Assembly: GCA_004552515.1 (NCBI GenBank)
Contig: SFOF01000188.1
Span: 1-7,242, forward strand
DNA length: 7,242 nucleotides
Source of the DNA: Clostridiales bacterium
Lineage (GTDB): Bacteria > Bacillota > Clostridia > Christensenellales > Aristaeellaceae
Reading direction: 5' to 3'
Below, piece by piece: positions 1 through 5,508 of the stretch. How positions within the stretch are numbered: the stretch's first letter is position 1; each line of letters opens with the position of its first letter. A program made the translations under genes and the position numbers. The notes under the pieces are model-generated. The model was not told the origin of the DNA. It saw only the letters and a list, made by a program, of their open reading frames with translations, and did no database searches.

Positions 1-301
1 CGCTGCGGGCGATGCGGGCCATGGAGCCGAAGGCCACCACCACGAGTTCGGCGTCGTCGGTGTTCCAGCATTCGGCGCAGGCTTCGGCCTGCATGGCGGC
101 GTACTTTTCCATGAGCAGGCGGTTGCGGGCGGCCAGGGCGCCTTCGGCCAGATACACGGACTTGAGCAGACGGGGCTTGGCGCCGGGGCCGCGCTTGCCG
201 TAGCCTTCCATGCGCCAGGGCGCGGCCAGTTCGGCCAGGGCCTCGGGGCTCAGGGCGTCGGCCGGGGGCTGACGGCGCACGGGCTCCTTGATCTGGGCCA
301 C
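1..301 (-). CDS. C-terminal half of 2-oxoacid:ferredoxin oxidoreductase alpha subunit (VorB/KorA-like), joined to DeoD, runs off window
   Basis: This is the downstream half of the open frame that begins as DeoD at 622. From about residue 109 the protein stops resembling nucleoside phosphorylases. It reads like the region after the pyrimidine-binding part of VorB/KorA alpha subunits: an AQIKEPV segment, then PWRMEGYG, a charged helix, and ELVVVAFGSMARIARS, the well-conserved start of the C-terminal domain in that family. The family oxidises branched-chain or other 2-oxoacids to acyl-CoA with ferredoxin as acceptor. The N-terminal catalytic part is absent and the frame continues past position 1. 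Codon choice differs from the rest of the window: 20 of 21 alanines use GCC, while neighbours favour GCG or mix the two. This suggests DNA from another genome, possibly a Desulfovibrio-like one (inference). The family call is from remembered motifs, not a search. Confidence 0.7.
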   Translation of the reverse strand, partial: MAQIKEPVRRQPPADALSPEALAELAAPWRMEGYGKRGPGAKPRLLKSVYLAEGALAARNRLLMEKYAAMQAEACAECWNTDDAELVVVAFGSMARIARS

Positions 302-308
302 GATGTCG
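296..308. other. Chimeric junction between deoD and vorB-like sequence
   Basis: Around minus-strand codons 105-110 (Arg-Asp-Ile-Val-Ala-Gln) the similarity changes from DeoD to an oxidoreductase alpha subunit without breaking the frame. Both families could plausibly encode a similar short string here, so the exact breakpoint cannot be fixed to better than about ten bases. Alanine codon use shifts at the same point. Confidence 0.7.
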
Positions 309-622
309 CGCACCTTGAGCGATTGCGAAATCATGCCCGCCGAACCGATGCGGATGATGTTTTCAACGCCGTAGAAGTTGTACAGCTCGTAGGAATAGAT
401 GCCGATCGCGGGCATACCCATGCCGGAGGCCATCACAGAGACGCGCTTGCCCTGATAATAGCCGGTATAGCCCTGCACGCCGCGAACGTTGTTGACCAGC
501 ACGGCGTCGGTCAGGAAGTGCTCGGCGATGAATTTGGAACGCAGCGGATCGCCCGGCATCAGCACGGTGCGGGCAAAGTCGCCCTCGCGTGCCGTAATGT
601 GCGGCGTAGGAATCTGACTCAT
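299..622 (-). CDS. deoD: Purine-nucleoside phosphorylase DeoD, N-terminal 108 residues only
   Basis: DeoD is a cytosolic hexameric enzyme that splits purine (deoxy)ribonucleosides with phosphate into free base and (deoxy)ribose-1-phosphate for salvage. The start ATG at 622-620 follows a GGGGGAG ribosome binding site at 635-629. Visible family motifs are the N-terminal TPHITA (His8), the phosphate-binding MPGDPLR (Gly24, Arg28), NNVRG with Arg47, which reaches into the neighbouring subunit, ASGMGMP, IYSYEL, and RIGSAG with Arg91 and Ser94. The match holds through LKVRDIV at residues 102-108. In a full DeoD of about 235 residues the next part carries the base-binding and catalytic Asp region, and none of it is present. 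Instead the same frame continues as a VorB-like protein. The N-terminal fragment alone cannot be active. It is either one side of a misassembly or a real gene truncated by recombination. Confidence 0.9.
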
Positions 623-684
623 AAAAAACTCCCCCTTTTTAAGAAATATAGGACAATTTATGCGTATGGATACACTCTGATACT

Positions 685-713
685 ATTGTAACCCCTTTTC
701 CCGCAAATGTCAT
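685..713 (-). promoter_or_regulatory. Predicted sigma-A-type promoter for deoD
   Basis: Read on the minus strand, ATGACA (713-708) and TACAAT (690-685) are separated by exactly 17 bases, each one mismatch from the consensus. Transcription would start near 678 and leave a leader of about 55 bases before the deoD start at 622. Prediction by pattern only. Confidence 0.5.
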
Positions 714-745
714 CCCTAAAATCAATAAAAAGCGGCGTAAAACGC

Positions 746-774
746 TTGATTTTGGCATAAGAATATGATAAAAT
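746..774 (+). promoter_or_regulatory. Predicted sigma-A-type promoter for the coiled-coil gene
   Basis: TTGATT (746-751) and TAAAAT (769-774) lie 17 bases apart in an AT-rich stretch directly before the gene at 820. It is back to back with the deoD promoter, so 623-819 is a divergent control region. No operator-like palindrome stood out. Confidence 0.5.
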
Positions 775-819
775 CACATTAAAGCCAATAAAAACCAACG
801 TGAATTGGAGGAGTTGAGA

Positions 820-1425
820 GTGAAGAAGAATTGGCTGACGTGGGTTCTGGTTCTGGTCCTGGCTGTCGCGGTGGTCATCGGCATTGTTCAGACCAACCGG
901 CTGAGCGGCGCGGAGAGCGACAAGGCGGCGATTGAAGCCCAGCTTTCCGACGCGCAGGCTCAGCTGGAGACGCGGGGAGAGGAATTGACCGAGGCGCAGA
1001 CGGCGCTGGACGAGCAGACGGCGGCGGCCGCGCAGGCGCAGGAAGAAGCGCAGAGCGAGATCGCGCGCCTGAGCGCCGAGCTTGAAAAGAGCGCGGCGGA
1101 GCTGACCGAGACGCAGACCGCGCGCGATGCGGCGCTCGAAGAGGCCGAAGCGCTCAAGGCGGCGCATAACGAGGAAAGCGACGCGCTTAAGGCGCAGGTC
1201 GAAGAGCTGACCGCCGAGCTTGAAAAGGTGCGCAACGGCGCCCGCAGCGAGCTTGAAAAGGTCATGGCCGAGCGCGACGCGGCGCTTGACGAGCTGAAGG
1301 CGCTCGAGGGACAGGACGATTCCGGCGACGCGCAGGCCAGAATTGAAGAGCTGACCGCGCAGATCAACGACCTGACGGCCAGGCTGAACAAGGCGAACGC
1401 CGAGCTGAAGAAATATAAGAAGTGA
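820..1425 (+). CDS. Membrane-anchored coiled-coil protein, function unknown
   Basis: The start chosen is GTG at 820, because GGAGGAG at 807-813 sits six bases before it. A TTG at 805 would extend the frame but overlaps this ribosome binding site. The 201-residue product begins with Lys-Lys-Asn, then a single hydrophobic segment at residues 5-23 rich in Val, Leu and Ala, probably an uncleaved signal anchor. Nearly all the rest, about residues 28-200, is Ala/Glu/Leu/Lys-rich with heptad-like spacing of hydrophobic residues and almost no Pro or Gly, as expected for a long coiled coil. It probably lies outside the membrane, since the positive charges precede the segment. The tail is lysine-rich (ELKKYKK). 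Internal motif repeats such as ELEK and EELTE suggest growth by duplication. No catalytic domain is visible. The gene is monocistronic between its own promoter and terminator. A scaffold or envelope spacer role is a guess; no family is recognised. Confidence 0.8.
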   Translation: MKKNWLTWVLVLVLAVAVVIGIVQTNRLSGAESDKAAIEAQLSDAQAQLETRGEELTEAQTALDEQTAAAAQAQEEAQSEIARLSAELEKSAAELTETQTARDAALEEAEALKAAHNEESDALKAQVEELTAELEKVRNGARSELEKVMAERDAALDELKALEGQDDSGDAQARIEELTAQINDLTARLNKANAELKKYKK

Positions 1426-1434
1426 CGACTTTTC

Positions 1435-1470
1435 GCCGGTTCAATCGAGCGCGATTGAGCCGGCGCTTTT
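1435..1470 (+). terminator. Rho-independent terminator of the coiled-coil gene
   Basis: The arms at 1435-1447 and 1452-1464 pair over 13 bp with one G-U wobble around a four-base AGCG loop, followed by GCTTTT. It begins ten bases after the stop codon. The convergent regulator gene stops at 1469, so the same hairpin lies just after that gene too, but on that strand no U-run follows. It therefore mainly serves the plus strand. Confidence 0.8.
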
Positions 1471-2329
1471 ATGCTTCGCCTGAAGAATCCGTGCGGAACG
1501 CGCTGGGCGAGGCGCCCATGACCGCCTTGAAGCAGCGCGAAAAATGCGCGCCGCTCTGGAAGCCGCAGGACTGGGCGATCAGAGAGAGCGGCTGGCGCGT
1601 CGATTGAATCAGATCGAGCGCGCGATGCACGCGCACCGTCATGAGATAGCGGTGCAGCGATTGGCCGGTGTGCAGCACGGTGAGCCGGTTGATGTAGTTG
1701 GGATGATAGCCGAGCGCCGCGCCGATGGACTGGTTGGTGAGCGGCTCGGCATAGTGCGTCTGGATGAACGCGATCACGGAATCGGCCGGCTGCACATATT
1801 CGCCGGGCGCGCTCGTTCCCTGTCCACGCGCCAGAGCGGCCAGCAGGGAGAGCATACAGCCGCTCATCTTCTGCGCGGCATAGCGCCGCTGGAAGAGGTA
1901 TTCCTGCTCCAGCTCGCACAGCGCGCTCTGCATTTCGGAGGTGACCGGCAGCACGGCGGGCGCGTCGAAGAGCGGGCAGTCGGCGACGCGATAGACGCTC
2001 AGGCGCGCCTGTCCCTCCGGCGTATAGAGGAACGGCGGTATGCTGTTCTGCCGCTCGGCACGCTCGTGCGTCAGATCGAAATTGACCGAAAACACGCGGG
2101 CCGACGCGTTCACCGCGAAGCGATAGGGCACGCCGACGGGCAGATAGATCAGCCGGTTTTCCCGGAGAGGCAGGACGCGATCGGTCAGCTGAAGCGTTCC
2201 CTCGCCGCTCAATAGCCGGAACAGCCTGCAATCGGCCGCCAGCACCAGAGCGCGCGAGCCGGGCGTGACGGCGGCGGCAAAGCGCACGACGGGATGAAGC
2301 TGGTCGAATGTGATCTCCCGAATGGACAT
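1469..2329 (-). CDS. AraC-family transcriptional regulator
   Basis: A 286-residue predicted DNA-binding regulator. The N-terminal part (about residues 20-120) has the beta-rich pattern of an AraC-type cupin sensor, including a VLPLRENRLIYLPVGVPYRF-like stretch typical of the ligand-binding barrel. The C-terminal 100 residues hold the two helix-turn-helix units of the AraC/XylS domain: ADSVIAFIQTHYAEPLTNQS, then GYHPNYINRL, and QPLSLIAQSCGFQSGAHFSR followed by CFKAVMGASPSAFR, close to the family signature. The start ATG at 2329 is supported by GGGAGG at 2343-2338. Such proteins usually control sugar or stress genes, often their neighbours, but no obvious target lies next to it: upstream is the divergent L21 operon and downstream the convergent coiled-coil gene. 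The ligand is unknown. Confidence 0.92.
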   Translation of the reverse strand: MSIREITFDQLHPVVRFAAAVTPGSRALVLAADCRLFRLLSGEGTLQLTDRVLPLRENRLIYLPVGVPYRFAVNASARVFSVNFDLTHERAERQNSIPPFLYTPEGQARLSVYRVADCPLFDAPAVLPVTSEMQSALCELEQEYLFQRRYAAQKMSGCMLSLLAALARGQGTSAPGEYVQPADSVIAFIQTHYAEPLTNQSIGAALGYHPNYINRLTVLHTGQSLHRYLMTVRVHRALDLIQSTRQPLSLIAQSCGFQSGAHFSRCFKAVMGASPSAFRTDSSGEA

Positions 2330-2358
2330 AGGCCGCGCCTCCCTGGACTGTTTTACTT

Positions 2359-2367
2359 ATTATATCA
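2359..2367 (-). promoter_or_regulatory. Predicted extended -10 promoter of the AraC-family gene
   Basis: On the minus strand TGATATAAT gives a perfect -10 hexamer (2364-2359) with a TGN extension. No good -35 box lies at 16-18 bases, which fits an extended -10 promoter that may need an activator. The start codon lies 29 bases downstream. Confidence 0.5.
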
Positions 2368-2406
2368 CGCTGTTTCGCGGACTGTTGTTAATTGTATGTG
2401 CGCCGA

Positions 2407-2435
2407 TTGACTTTTTCGGCGATATGACGTATACT
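2407..2435 (+). promoter_or_regulatory. Near-consensus sigma-A promoter of the rplU operon
   Basis: TTGACT (2407-2412) and TATACT (2430-2435) are separated by 17 bases, each one mismatch from consensus, as expected for a highly expressed ribosomal protein operon. The predicted transcript starts near 2442, leaving a leader of about 80 bases before rplU. Confidence 0.8.
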
Positions 2436-2441
2436 ATGAGG

Positions 2442-2523
2442 GTGATCCGCACGGAACGGGCTGGAAAATCGTTCATTGAACGTGCCTGTATTCGGCGAGA
2501 CTTTGTAAGGAGGTGCAACGCAG
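2442..2523 (+). promoter_or_regulatory. Probable ribosomal protein L21 leader RNA
   Basis: Many Firmicutes carry a structured L21 leader before rplU, thought to let a product of the operon repress its own translation. This roughly 80-base leader has a CGTTC/GAACG hairpin at 2470-2482 and a GCC/GGC pairing at 2484-2495, then AAGGAGGTG at 2507-2515, a very strong ribosome binding site eight bases before the start. The position and small stems fit that element, but the match to the Rfam model was not tested. Confidence 0.45.
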
Positions 2524-2895
2524 ATGTATGCAGTCATTAAGACCGGTGGTAAGCAGTATCGTGTTCAGAAGGACGACGTGATCTATGTCGAGAAGCTCGA
2601 CGCCAAGGAAGGCGACGCGGTGAACTTCGAAGTTCTGATGCTGGGCAAGGACGACGGTGTGGTGATCGGCACGCCCGTGGTTGAGGGCGCGAAGGTTGAG
2701 GGCGAAGTCCTCGGCCAGGTCAAGAGCGCCAAGGTCGTCGTCTACAAGTACAAGTCCAAGAAGAACGAGCGCAGGAAGCAGGGTCATCGCCAGCCGTACA
2801 CCAAGTGTCTGCGCGGCGGTATCGGCCATACTCATCACGGCGGCCAACGGCGTCGTGTCGGTGCTGGGCATCGACGCGCCTGTTCGTCAAAATGA
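2524..2895 (+). CDS. rplU: 50S ribosomal protein L21, C-terminal end lost by a junction
   Basis: L21 binds 23S rRNA in the large ribosomal subunit. Residues 1-94 are typical: MYAVIKTGGKQYRV at the start, the central VVEGAKVEGEV, and the basic KNERRKQGHRQPYTK RNA-binding end. Normal L21 is about 102-104 residues and finishes with roughly eight more residues of the V-x-I-x-K-I type, then stops. Here, directly after Lys94 (codon 2803-2805), the DNA becomes prp sequence in a different frame, so the frame adds 29 unrelated residues (CLRGGIGHTH onward) and stops at 2893-2895. The tail is a read-through of prp in the wrong frame, not a domain. The start at 2524 is fixed by the ideal ribosome binding site. 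It is the first gene of the operon with prp and rpmA. Residues 1-94 hold nearly all the conserved protein, but if the join is real the last beta strand would be altered. Confidence 0.9.
   Translation: MYAVIKTGGKQYRVQKDDVIYVEKLDAKEGDAVNFEVLMLGKDDGVVIGTPVVEGAKVEGEVLGQVKSAKVVVYKYKSKKNERRKQGHRQPYTKCLRGGIGHTHHGGQRRRVGAGHRRACSSK
2803..2809. other. Deletion-type junction between rplU and prp
   Basis: L21 homology ends with the AAG codon at 2803-2805 and Prp homology starts at GTC TGC (2807-2812), one base out of frame with L21. From usual gene lengths about 130-160 bases are absent: the last codons and stop of rplU, any spacer, and the first 30 or so codons of prp. The size is an estimate. Confidence 0.8.
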
Positions 2896-3052
2896 CGAGA
2901 TCGGCTTTCTCCGGCTCGATCTGCCGGACGATTTGACTGAAGAGCAGCGGCGCGACGCCAGTCTTGTGCTGGCTGTGGCGCAGCAGGGGCTTCAGAGCGT
3001 CTCTGAACAGTACCCCGGATGCGTCCGGGTAAAATGCAGGAATAGGAGGTAG
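2806..3052 (+). pseudogene. prp: Ribosomal-processing cysteine protease Prp (YsxB-like), N-terminal third missing
   Basis: Prp is the cysteine protease that removes the short N-terminal extension of L27 in Firmicutes and relatives; it is encoded between rplU and rpmA. The frame from 2807 to the TAG at 3050-3052 gives 81 residues that fit the second part of the family: VCAAVSAILITAANGVVSVL with the catalytic Cys (codon 2810-2812), then LDLPDDLTEEQRRDASLVL, and the C-terminal GLQSVSEQYPG. About 30 residues are missing in front, including the start codon and the GHA-type motif with the catalytic His. Upstream sequence in this frame is only shadow of rplU. No start codon or ribosome binding site is available, so as written the gene cannot make active protease. 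Its stop overlaps the spacer after the rpmA ribosome binding site, as in an intact operon. Confidence 0.85.
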
Positions 3053-3057
3053 TGCAC

Positions 3058-3354
3058 ATGATTATCATGAATTTGCAGCTGTTTGCTCATAAAAAAGGTA
3101 TGGGCAGCTCGCGCAACGGCCGTGACTCTGCCGCGCAGCGTCTGGGCACCAAGCGCGCTGACGGTCAGTTCGTTCTGGCCGGCAATATTCTTGTTCGTCA
3201 GCGCGGCACCGTCATCCACCCCGGCCTGAACGTGGGCATCGGCGATGACGACACGCTTTACGCCAAGATTGACGGCATCGTCAAGTTTGAGCGCAAGGAC
3301 AAGAAGCGCAAGCAGGTCAGCATCTATCCGAAGGCTGAGGTTGCTGCGGAATAA
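3058..3354 (+). CDS. rpmA: 50S ribosomal protein L27 with cleavable N-terminal extension
   Basis: L27 lies near the peptidyl transferase centre, where its mature N-terminus reaches towards the P-site tRNA. The 98-residue protein is full length: AHKKGMGSSRNGRDS at residues 10-24, then GTKRADGQFVLAGNILVRQRGT and the HPGLNVGIGDDDTLYA block, ending in a basic tail. The start chosen is ATG at 3058, eight bases after AGGAGG (3044-3049). GTG at 3052 is too close, and ATG at 3067 would give a shorter lead. Residues 1-9, MIIMNLQLF, precede the AHKKG of the mature form. They match the Firmicutes-type extension (MLKLNLQFF before ASKKG in Staphylococcus aureus) that Prp removes. The protein is thus expected to need a functional Prp, which is broken in this window. 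Last gene of the operon; obg, which often follows, is absent here. Confidence 0.95.
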   Translation: MIIMNLQLFAHKKGMGSSRNGRDSAAQRLGTKRADGQFVLAGNILVRQRGTVIHPGLNVGIGDDDTLYAKIDGIVKFERKDKKRKQVSIYPKAEVAAE

Positions 3355-3371
3355 TCCATCGTGATTATTGG

Positions 3372-3402
3372 CCCGCTCGGAGTAACATCCGGGCGGGTTT
3401 TT
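3372..3402 (+). terminator. Rho-independent terminator of the rplU-rpmA operon
   Basis: The arms at 3372-3381 and 3388-3397 form a 10-bp GC-rich stem with one G-U pair and a six-base loop, followed by TTTTT. It lies 17 bases after the rpmA stop and closes the ribosomal operon. Confidence 0.9.
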
Positions 3403-3447
3403 CCAATTCCTCGCCGAGGGTAAGATGGAACGTATTCGGGAGGAAAA

Positions 3448-3906
3448 ATGATAACATATCACAAGACCACGGAAGAAGAAAAATACGCCATTGCCGAATG
3501 GAGATATATCGGCGACTATGCGATATACAACGGCGCGCCCTATGAAGAACAGAAGAAAAGGGGCGTTGGGTTCGCCAATCCGAGGAACAACTTCTACTCG
3601 TTTTATGACGGCACGGTTCTGATCGGATTCATCAACCTCTATGAGGAGAAAACGGGGGTTTTCTTTGGCATCGGCGCAAATCCGGACTGCTGCGGCCGCG
3701 GATATGGTCAGCTCATGACAAAAACGGCCTGCGAAAACTCTCGGTCGCTGTTTCCGGGAAAGCCGCTGTATCTGGAGGTCAGGACATGGAATACCCGCGT
3801 CGTCCGGTGCTATGAAAAGGCGGAGTTCCATATCGTCGGCGAGCCGATTCGCCAGACCACCTCTGCCGGAGAGGGCGTATTTTATCATATGATTCATGAG
3901 ATATAG
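3448..3906 (+). CDS. GNAT-family N-acetyltransferase
   Basis: A 152-residue predicted acetyl-CoA-dependent acetyltransferase, cytosolic, substrate unknown. GGGAGG at 3438-3443 places the start at ATG 3448. The acetyl-CoA binding motif A is visible at about residues 73-90 (FGIGANPDCCGRGYGQLM, with the G-R-G-Y-G pyrophosphate loop). Motif B follows near residues 108-129: LEVRTWNTRVVRCYEKAEF, where Asn115 and Tyr122 match the usual N...A...Y-E-K-x-G-F pattern; the usual Gly is Glu126 here. Length is normal for a single-domain member. It is less GC-rich than its neighbours. It is the first gene of a co-directional group; its stop lies 19 bases before the glycosylase start, which suggests co-transcription. 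I see no clear promoter between the terminator at 3402 and this gene. Confidence 0.9.
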   Translation: MITYHKTTEEEKYAIAEWRYIGDYAIYNGAPYEEQKKRGVGFANPRNNFYSFYDGTVLIGFINLYEEKTGVFFGIGANPDCCGRGYGQLMTKTACENSRSLFPGKPLYLEVRTWNTRVVRCYEKAEFHIVGEPIRQTTSAGEGVFYHMIHEI

Positions 3907-3925
3907 TCAGGCGGAAGGTGATTTC

Positions 3926-4771
3926 ATGAACATTGAACGCCTTGATGAGAGCAGCGCGCGTTTCCGCGGCGTGGATTTCGACGCGCGGCTCACGCTGATC
4001 GACAGCGCGCAGGTGTTCCACTGGCGCGAGGAGGGCGGCGCGTTCTGCGGCGTAACGGCTGGACGGAGCGCACGGCTCGTTCCCTGCGGGGACGGTTTTC
4101 TGCTGGAGGGCTGCGCGGCGGGGGACGAGCCGTTCTGGATCCACTATTTCGATCTGGCGCGCGATTACAGCCGCCTGGCCGGGCGCGTGCGGAATTACGA
4201 CATGGCCTATCGCGCGATGAAGCGCCTGCCCGGACTGCGCGTGCTCAATCAGCCGGCATGGGAAGCGCTGATTGCGTTCATCATATCGGCCAATAACAAT
4301 GTTTCTCGCATCCGCGGTATTGTGTTGCGTCTGCTCGAAACGCTGGGCGAGGACGGCGCGTTTCCAACGCCCGAGCGGCTGGCCGCAGCCGATGAGGAAA
4401 CGCTGCGCGGCTTGGGCTGCGGCTATCGCGCGCCCTATCTCATTGACACAGCCGCGCGCGTGCGGGACGGCTTCGATTTGCGCTCTGTCTCCGCGCTGCC
4501 CTACGAGGAGGCACATAAGCGGCTATTGACGCTCAGCGGCGTGGGCGATAAGGTGGCGGACTGCGTGCAGCTCTTCGGCATGGGGCAGAGCATGGCGTTT
4601 CCAGTGGATGTGTGGGTCGAGCGGCTGATGAAAACATGGTTCGTGCCGGAAACGGCGGGCAAGGCCGAGATTCGCCGCGCGGCGCACGATATGTTTGGCG
4701 ACGACGCGGGCCTGATCCAGCAGAGCCTGTTCCACTGCGCGCGGCTGGGGCTGCTCAGGCTGGAAAAGTGA
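3926..4771 (+). CDS. ogg: OGG1-type 8-oxoguanine DNA glycosylase/AP lyase
   Basis: A bifunctional base-excision repair enzyme that removes 8-oxoguanine opposite C and nicks the abasic site. The start chosen is ATG 3926, five bases after AAGGTG (3915-3920); an earlier ATG at 3896 overlaps the GNAT gene and lacks a good ribosome binding site. The 281-residue protein has an N-terminal OGG_N-like region (about 15-105), then the HhH-GPD fold: WEALIAFIISANNNVSRI at 112-129, close to the OGG1 damage-pocket segment, and the helix-hairpin-helix LSGVGDKVADCV at 203-214 with Lys209, equivalent to the Schiff-base lysine of human OGG1 (Lys249). Asp228 in FPVDVW corresponds to its catalytic Asp268. No iron-sulfur cysteine cluster is seen, which separates it from MutY and Nth. 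It shares a likely operon with a Nudix hydrolase two genes on. Confidence 0.93.
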   Translation: MNIERLDESSARFRGVDFDARLTLIDSAQVFHWREEGGAFCGVTAGRSARLVPCGDGFLLEGCAAGDEPFWIHYFDLARDYSRLAGRVRNYDMAYRAMKRLPGLRVLNQPAWEALIAFIISANNNVSRIRGIVLRLLETLGEDGAFPTPERLAAADEETLRGLGCGYRAPYLIDTAARVRDGFDLRSVSALPYEEAHKRLLTLSGVGDKVADCVQLFGMGQSMAFPVDVWVERLMKTWFVPETAGKAEIRRAAHDMFGDDAGLIQQSLFHCARLGLLRLEK

Positions 4772-4804
4772 AAACGATTTGCAATACGGAAGGATGGATG
4801 AAAA

Positions 4805-5494
4805 ATGTGGGGCGTATGGGCGAATGTCGTTGCGGTGATTGCGGGCGGACTGATCGGCAGCCGATTGAAGGGCGGCATACCGAAGCGGTTCAGCGATTCG
4901 ATCAACATGGGGCTGGCGCTGTGCGTTATGCTGATCGGCATTTCGGGCGCGATTCAGACGCAGAACGTCATGCTGGTGATCATTTCGATCGTGCTGGGCA
5001 CGGTTATTGGCGAGCTGCTGCGCATTGAGGATCGCCTGGACGCGCTGGGCGCTTGGGCGCAGAAAAAACTGGCGCGGGACGACGACGGCTTCTCGAAGGG
5101 CTTCATCAACGCGACGCTGCTGTTCTGCGTCGGCTCGATGGCCGTCGTCGGCTCACTGGAGGCCGGCTTTCAGAACAAGGCGGACACGCTGCTGGCCAAG
5201 TCGATCCTCGACGGCGTGTCGGCGCTGATCTTTGCTTCCTCATGGGGGCCGGGCGTGATATTGTCCATCGTGCCGCTGACGATCTATCAGGGCGGCATTG
5301 CGCTGCTGGCCATGGGGATGGGCAATTTTCTCTCCGAGACGGCCATACTGGAAATGAGCGCGACGGGCAGCCTGCTCATCCTCGCGCTGGGCATTAATAT
5401 GCTGGGCGTTATGAAGGAGCGGATCCGCATCGGTAATATGCTGCCGGCCATGTTCATTCCGGCGATTTACATCAGCCTGCGGGCGCTGTTTTGA
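4805..5494 (+). CDS. DUF554 family membrane protein (YdfK/YqgA-like)
   Basis: A 229-residue integral membrane protein matching the DUF554 family in length and pattern; its role is not established. The ATG at 4805 follows GGAAGGA (4789-4795). The N-terminus MWGVWANVVAVIAGGLIGSRL has the family's Asn and glycine-rich first helix. Further hydrophobic stretches lie at about residues 36-47, 55-68, 107-122, 136-160, 163-177, 188-202 and 212-228, so about seven membrane segments are likely. The FINATLLFCVGSMAVVGSLE-like block at about residues 99-118 is a conserved feature of the family. The charged stretch IEDRLDALGAWAQKKLARDDD at 73-93 would be a loop. It starts 33 bases after the glycosylase and ends 14 bases before the Nudix gene, consistent with one transcript. 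A transport role is only a guess. Confidence 0.9.
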   Translation: MWGVWANVVAVIAGGLIGSRLKGGIPKRFSDSINMGLALCVMLIGISGAIQTQNVMLVIISIVLGTVIGELLRIEDRLDALGAWAQKKLARDDDGFSKGFINATLLFCVGSMAVVGSLEAGFQNKADTLLAKSILDGVSALIFASSWGPGVILSIVPLTIYQGGIALLAMGMGNFLSETAILEMSATGSLLILALGINMLGVMKERIRIGNMLPAMFIPAIYISLRALF

Positions 5495-5508
5495 GAGGAA
5501 GGGTGGCT

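Noticed and set aside
1075..1260. Repeated GAGCTTGAAAAG motifs as a CRISPR-like or regulatory repeat
   Set aside because: The copies are in frame inside a coiled-coil gene, irregularly spaced, and encode the same ELEK residues; they reflect protein repetition.
960..2231. Long minus-strand open frame of 423 codons across the coiled-coil and AraC genes
   Set aside because: It overlaps two better-supported genes in another frame, is Ser/Ala/Arg-rich with no recognisable domain, and runs through the terminator; it is a shadow of GC-rich coding sequence.
2524..3052. A new L21-Prp fusion protein or a programmed frameshift joining them
   Set aside because: Prp is in a different frame from L21, no clear slippery site or stimulatory structure is visible at 2803-2812, and both proteins lose parts they need; a deletion or assembly join explains it better.
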